From Ardenticatenaceae bacterium (lineage in GTDB: Bacteria; Chloroflexota; Anaerolineae; Promineifilales; Promineifilaceae), in the NCBI GenBank assembly GCA_020634315.1, contig JACKBV010000001.1:273758-337757 (forward strand): 64,000 bases of DNA, in the 5' to 3' direction. The stretch's first letter is position 1, and each line of letters begins with the position of its first letter. Below are positions 61,060 through 64,000 of the stretch, piece after piece. The notes under the pieces are model-generated. The model made no database searches. It saw only the letters and a program-made list of their open reading frames with translations, and was not told the DNA's origin. The translations under genes were made by a program, and so were the position numbers.

Positions 61060-63429
61060 ATGACCGCTGTTTACCTGGGCATTGGCTGGTTAATCGGTAT
61101 CTGGCTTGCTTCCGTGGCAGACGCACCGCTGTGGGTGTGGTTGGCTGGCGGAGGTCTCAGTCTGGTTGGCGCCGTGATGCTGCGACGGCAGCTACGCCTT
61201 AGCTGGCTGCTCATGGCCTTGGCGGGATTGGGTTGGGGTGGCGCACGGTATATAACGGCCGTTCCTGCCATCACAGCAGCGCATGTGGCCTATTACAACA
61301 ACAGCGACAGCGTCACCCTCGTCGGCCTCGTCAACGATGAGCCAGATGTGCGTGACCGCTACGTCAATTTGCGCCTGCGCGTCGAGAGCATCACCTTCGC
61401 CAATGGCGATACCCGTCCCGTCAGCGGCAATGTTTTGGTACGCACATCCCGTTTCCCTGTGATTGGCTATGGGACGCGGGTGCAGATAAACGGCCGTCTC
61501 GAAACGCCACCCGAATTCACCGATTTCAGCTACAAAGAATACCTGGCACGGCAAGGCATCCACAGCCTTGTCAGCTACCCCACCCTCATCGTCCTCGCCG
61601 AAAACCAGGGGCAACCGCTCAAACAGGCGATCTTTGCCTTCAAAGCACGTGCCCAGGCCAGCATTAACCGCCTCATTCCAGAGCCGCAAGCCGCGCTCCT
61701 CAGCGGCATCCTCCTCGGCAACGACAACGGCCTCGCCACCGTGCTCAACGACGCCTTCCGCAACACGGGCATGACGCATATCATCGCGATTTCCGGTTTT
61801 AATATTGCCATTCTCATTGGTATTTTCATTGGTCTGGCGGAACCGGCACTGGGCAAACGAGGCGGTGTCGTGGCGGCGATTGTCGGCGTTACCCTGTACA
61901 CCATCCTCGTCGGCGCGAGTGCTTCTGTGGTACGGGCGGCGCTTATGGGCAGCCTCTACCTTATCGGCAGTCGTTGGTTCGGCCGTCCCAACTTTGCCTA
62001 TGCCGCCCTCTTCCTCGCGTCCCTCATCATGACCCTTCTCAATCCGCACACTCTTTGGGATGTGGGCTTTCAACTCAGCTTTAGCGCCACCCTCGGCCTC
62101 ATCCTCTACGCCGACCCGTTGACACGACACAGCAGACGTTGGCTGGGAGCACGCCTGGGACAACGCAGCGCCAACTGGCTCATCGGCCTATTGGGCGAGG
62201 CGGTCATCGTCACCATTGCCGCACAAATCCTGACACAGCCGCTCATTGTCGCCTATTTTGGGCAGTTGTCGCTGATTAGCCTGCCAGCCAACATTGTCAT
62301 TTTGCCCGCGCAGCCGGGGGTGATGATTTGGGGCGGATTAGCCACCCTGACAGGCATGGCTATTCCGGCCATCGGCCAACTGTTTGCCTGGGTAGCCTGG
62401 CTTTTCTTGTGGTATACGACGACGTTGGTGCGCTTTTTTGCCGATATACCGGGATCGGCCGTTTCTTTACAGCTCAATACAGCGGGCATCATCGCCATCT
62501 ACGCCCTTATCTTCGCCATCACCTGGCTGGCAAAACAGGAACCGGAGCAGCGGGCGCGATTGTGGAGCAAGCTGCGCCAAAACCAGGGGCGGCGCATCGC
62601 CTATGGCGGCAGCGCGTTAGCGGCAGTGCTGACGTTGGGCTGGGGGATGACCCAGCCCGACGGGCAATTACACGTTACCTTTTTTGACGTGGGGCAAGGG
62701 GATGCCATCTTCATCCAAACGCCGAGCGGGCATCAGATTTTGGTGGATGGGGGCTACTATCCAAACGTCCTCAATGATGAATTGGGCCGCCGCATGCCAT
62801 TTTGGGATCGAGAAATTGACATGCTTGTTGCCACGCATCCCGACGCCGACCATGTCACCGGGCTGGTGGAGGTGTTTGCTCGCTACCGCGTACACGCATT
62901 GCTGACGGATGGCTCCGGGTTGGGAGAATCGGCCGTGTATGATGAGTTATTGCGGGCGGCAGTGGAGGGGGGAACGGCCGTTCATAAGGCCCTCGCTGGA
63001 GAAATCATCAACCTCGGCGATGGCGCACGCCTGGAAGTTCTCCATCCCGGAACAGCTCTACACGAAGACCGCAACGAGAACTCCGTCTCGCTGCGCCTTG
63101 TCTACGGCGATTTTTCGCTGCTTCTCACTGGGGATGCTGAAGAAACGGCCGAACAGCAAATGTTAGCTGGCAATTACCCGTTGCAATCACTCGTTTTCAA
63201 AGCGGGTCATCACGGGTCACGTACTTCCAGCACGCTCCCCTTTTTGCAGGCGGTGCAGCCACAAATCATCGTCGTCTCGGCTGGAGCGGACAACCGGTTT
63301 GGTCATCCCCATCAGGAAATGCTCGACCGCGCCCGCACTGTGGGCGCGGCTGTCTTACGCACAGATGAATTGGGGAGTATTGAGGTGATTACAAACGGCC
63401 GTACCATGTGGTGGCAGGCATGGCGATAA
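61060..63429 (+). CDS. comEC: DNA internalisation protein ComEC/Rec2
   Basis: This 789-residue protein forms the membrane channel for incoming single-stranded DNA in natural transformation. It has an N-terminal membrane pair with a DUF4131/OB-like domain (about 25-170), the multi-helix competence domain (about 215-490), and a C-terminal metallo-beta-lactamase-like nuclease domain (about 530-780) with FFDVGQGDAIFI, THPDADHVTG and KAGHHGSRTSS. All metal-binding motifs are present. The gene contains four ACGGCCGT copies. ComEA and the pilus genes are not in the window. If the iterated palindrome were an uptake signal, this would be the relevant channel, but that is speculative. Confidence 0.93.
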   Translation: MTAVYLGIGWLIGIWLASVADAPLWVWLAGGGLSLVGAVMLRRQLRLSWLLMALAGLGWGGARYITAVPAITAAHVAYYNNSDSVTLVGLVNDEPDVRDRYVNLRLRVESITFANGDTRPVSGNVLVRTSRFPVIGYGTRVQINGRLETPPEFTDFSYKEYLARQGIHSLVSYPTLIVLAENQGQPLKQAIFAFKARAQASINRLIPEPQAALLSGILLGNDNGLATVLNDAFRNTGMTHIIAISGFNIAILIGIFIGLAEPALGKRGGVVAAIVGVTLYTILVGASASVVRAALMGSLYLIGSRWFGRPNFAYAALFLASLIMTLLNPHTLWDVGFQLSFSATLGLILYADPLTRHSRRWLGARLGQRSANWLIGLLGEAVIVTIAAQILTQPLIVAYFGQLSLISLPANIVILPAQPGVMIWGGLATLTGMAIPAIGQLFAWVAWLFLWYTTTLVRFFADIPGSAVSLQLNTAGIIAIYALIFAITWLAKQEPEQRARLWSKLRQNQGRRIAYGGSALAAVLTLGWGMTQPDGQLHVTFFDVGQGDAIFIQTPSGHQILVDGGYYPNVLNDELGRRMPFWDREIDMLVATHPDADHVTGLVEVFARYRVHALLTDGSGLGESAVYDELLRAAVEGGTAVHKALAGEIINLGDGARLEVLHPGTALHEDRNENSVSLRLVYGDFSLLLTGDAEETAEQQMLAGNYPLQSLVFKAGHHGSRTSSTLPFLQAVQPQIIVVSAGADNRFGHPHQEMLDRARTVGAAVLRTDELGSIEVITNGRTMWWQAWR

Positions 63430-63451
63430 GGATACGGCCGTAGCAAGTTTA

Positions 63452-63919
63452 TTACGCAGCGGCCTGTCTTAAGGCTTGTATGTCAATCTTCTTCATTTGC
63501 AGCATGGCCTGCATAACCTTTTGTGATTTTTCGGGGTCAGGGTGATTGAGCAGTTCGGGTAAAACTTTGGGCACAATCTGCCACGATACGCCGAATTTAT
63601 CCTTCAGCCAACCACACTGCTGCGCCGTCTCATCGCCACCTTCTGCTAATTTTTCCCAATAATGGTCTACTTCTTCCTGAGACTCACACGAGACAAAGAA
63701 CGAGATGGCTTCGGTGAAATTGAATTCTGGCCCACCATCTAGCGCCATGAATTGCTGACCGGCGAGTTGGAATACGGCCGTTAACACCTCGCCTTCCTTT
63801 GGCCCACCTTGATAGCGATTGATACTCTCGATCCTGGCATCCTCAAAAATGGATACATAAAAGTTCATAGCTTCTTCAGCTTGATTGTTGAACCACAAGT
63901 ATGGGGTAATTTTTTGCAT
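63452..63919 (-). CDS. VOC/PhnB-like protein
   Basis: This 155-residue protein is of the PhnB-like, 3-demethylubiquinone methyltransferase-annotated group of the vicinal oxygen chelate superfamily. ITPYLWFNNQAEEAMNFY is the family start, with the FFVSCESQEEVDHYWEKLAEGG and QCGWLKDKFGVSWQIVP blocks. Function is mostly unassigned. AAGGAG lies before the ATG. It is convergent with comEC; the gap of 22 bp contains an ACGGCCGT copy. Confidence 0.88.
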   Translation of the reverse strand: MQKITPYLWFNNQAEEAMNFYVSIFEDARIESINRYQGGPKEGEVLTAVFQLAGQQFMALDGGPEFNFTEAISFFVSCESQEEVDHYWEKLAEGGDETAQQCGWLKDKFGVSWQIVPKVLPELLNHPDPEKSQKVMQAMLQMKKIDIQALRQAAA

Positions 63920-63949
63920 TTGGGTTTTTCTCCTTCAATATTGTCATCG

Positions 63950-64000
63950 TCAGGCAGCTGCCAGAGTGTGATTGGCTGCGCCACGCCCGCTGTAGTCCAG
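63950..64000 (-). CDS. Possible 3' end of a gene running off the window
   Basis: On the minus strand an open frame enters from beyond the right edge and ends at TGA (63950-63952). Only 16 codons are visible (ending NHTLAAA). It is transcribed in the same direction as the VOC gene, 30 nt upstream of it. Too little is present to identify a product. Confidence 0.35.
   Translation of the reverse strand: MDYSGRGAANHTLAAA

Larger units (their letters stand above)
208..63781. repeat. Dispersed iterated palindrome ACGGCCGT (about 100 copies, first to last)
   Basis: I counted about 100 exact copies by eye between these limits, and roughly 25 more with a changed outer base around the CGGCCG core. Base composition predicts only one or two. 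Most copies lie inside genes on either strand and are read in all three frames, giving Thr-Ala-Val, Asn-Gly-Arg or Arg-Pro-Phe/Leu. Example positions are 3831, 13089, 40471, 61255 and 62974. Copies are missing from fhs and its surroundings (about 37.6-40.4 kb) and from about 44.2 to 46.5 kb, including hsp20. The pattern is like the HIP1 palindrome of cyanobacteria, with a different sequence. Confidence 0.9.

Overview
The window looks like part of a chromosome from a Chloroflexota bacterium, probably Anaerolineae or Ardenticatenia-like. This is inferred from gene style only. There are lipoproteins with Pro/Thr-rich linkers, cofactor F420 genes (cofE, npdG, an LLM oxidoreductase), many cytosolic PAS/GAF histidine kinases, R2lox and a heterodimeric ABC exporter, at roughly mid-50s % GC. 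No rRNA, tRNA, CRISPR array, insertion sequence or prophage was seen.

Layout. 0.2-6.3 kb (minus): a sensory operon with a periplasmic sugar-binding lipoprotein, a membrane histidine kinase, a cytosolic receiver/PAS/GAF histidine kinase and a frameshifted PfkB sugar kinase. 6.4-10.1 kb (plus): a heterodimeric ABC exporter. 10.2-16.4 kb: a serine hydrolase, a penicillin-binding lipoprotein, a small protein behind a possible attenuator, an HD hydrolase and a glycoside-hydrolase lipoprotein. 16.4-19.7 kb (minus): MazG-like, npdG and cofE genes, then an SsnA-type aminohydrolase. 20-24.5 kb: thioredoxin, a response regulator/PTPS-like/glycosyltransferase operon (the last frameshifted), an RNA methylase and a short crotonase. 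24.6-27.4 kb: fmt, a panE-like gene and a glycerophosphodiesterase. 27.5-34.8 kb: a DUF4013 protein, an ECF sigma/anti-sigma/bactofilin-like operon, thrC, a LysM lipoprotein and hutU. 35-44.6 kb: a second receiver/GAF kinase, fhs, a DUF421 protein, a polysaccharide deacetylase and a giant membrane protein. 44.8-53.7 kb: Hsp20, a serine hydrolase, mtaB, an amidohydrolase, R2lox divergent from a lone PycTM-like protein, and two surface or charged proteins. 53.8-64 kb: an LLM oxidoreductase, an HD protein, a tyrosine recombinase, an ABC-cNMP fusion, an ABC-2 exporter, comEC and a VOC protein.

The strongest unexplained signal is not a gene. The 8-bp palindrome ACGGCCGT occurs about 100 times by hand count, where one or two copies would be expected by chance. 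It lies mostly inside coding sequences, read in all three frames (Thr-Ala-Val, Asn-Gly-Arg, Arg-Pro-Phe/Leu). At many copies the local composition flips from G/T-rich on the 5' side to C/A-rich on the 3' side. Because the site is a palindrome, the same holds on both strands. Three copies in tandem sit at the frameshift in the glycosyltransferase, and two copies form the stem of a terminator-like hairpin. A second repeat family, degenerate tandem heptamers of the CGGTAAN type, sits at gene ends, where it supplies stop codons, and inside one large membrane-protein gene. Together these suggest an iterated-palindrome system comparable to cyanobacterial HIP1, tied to a strand-specific mutational or repair process.
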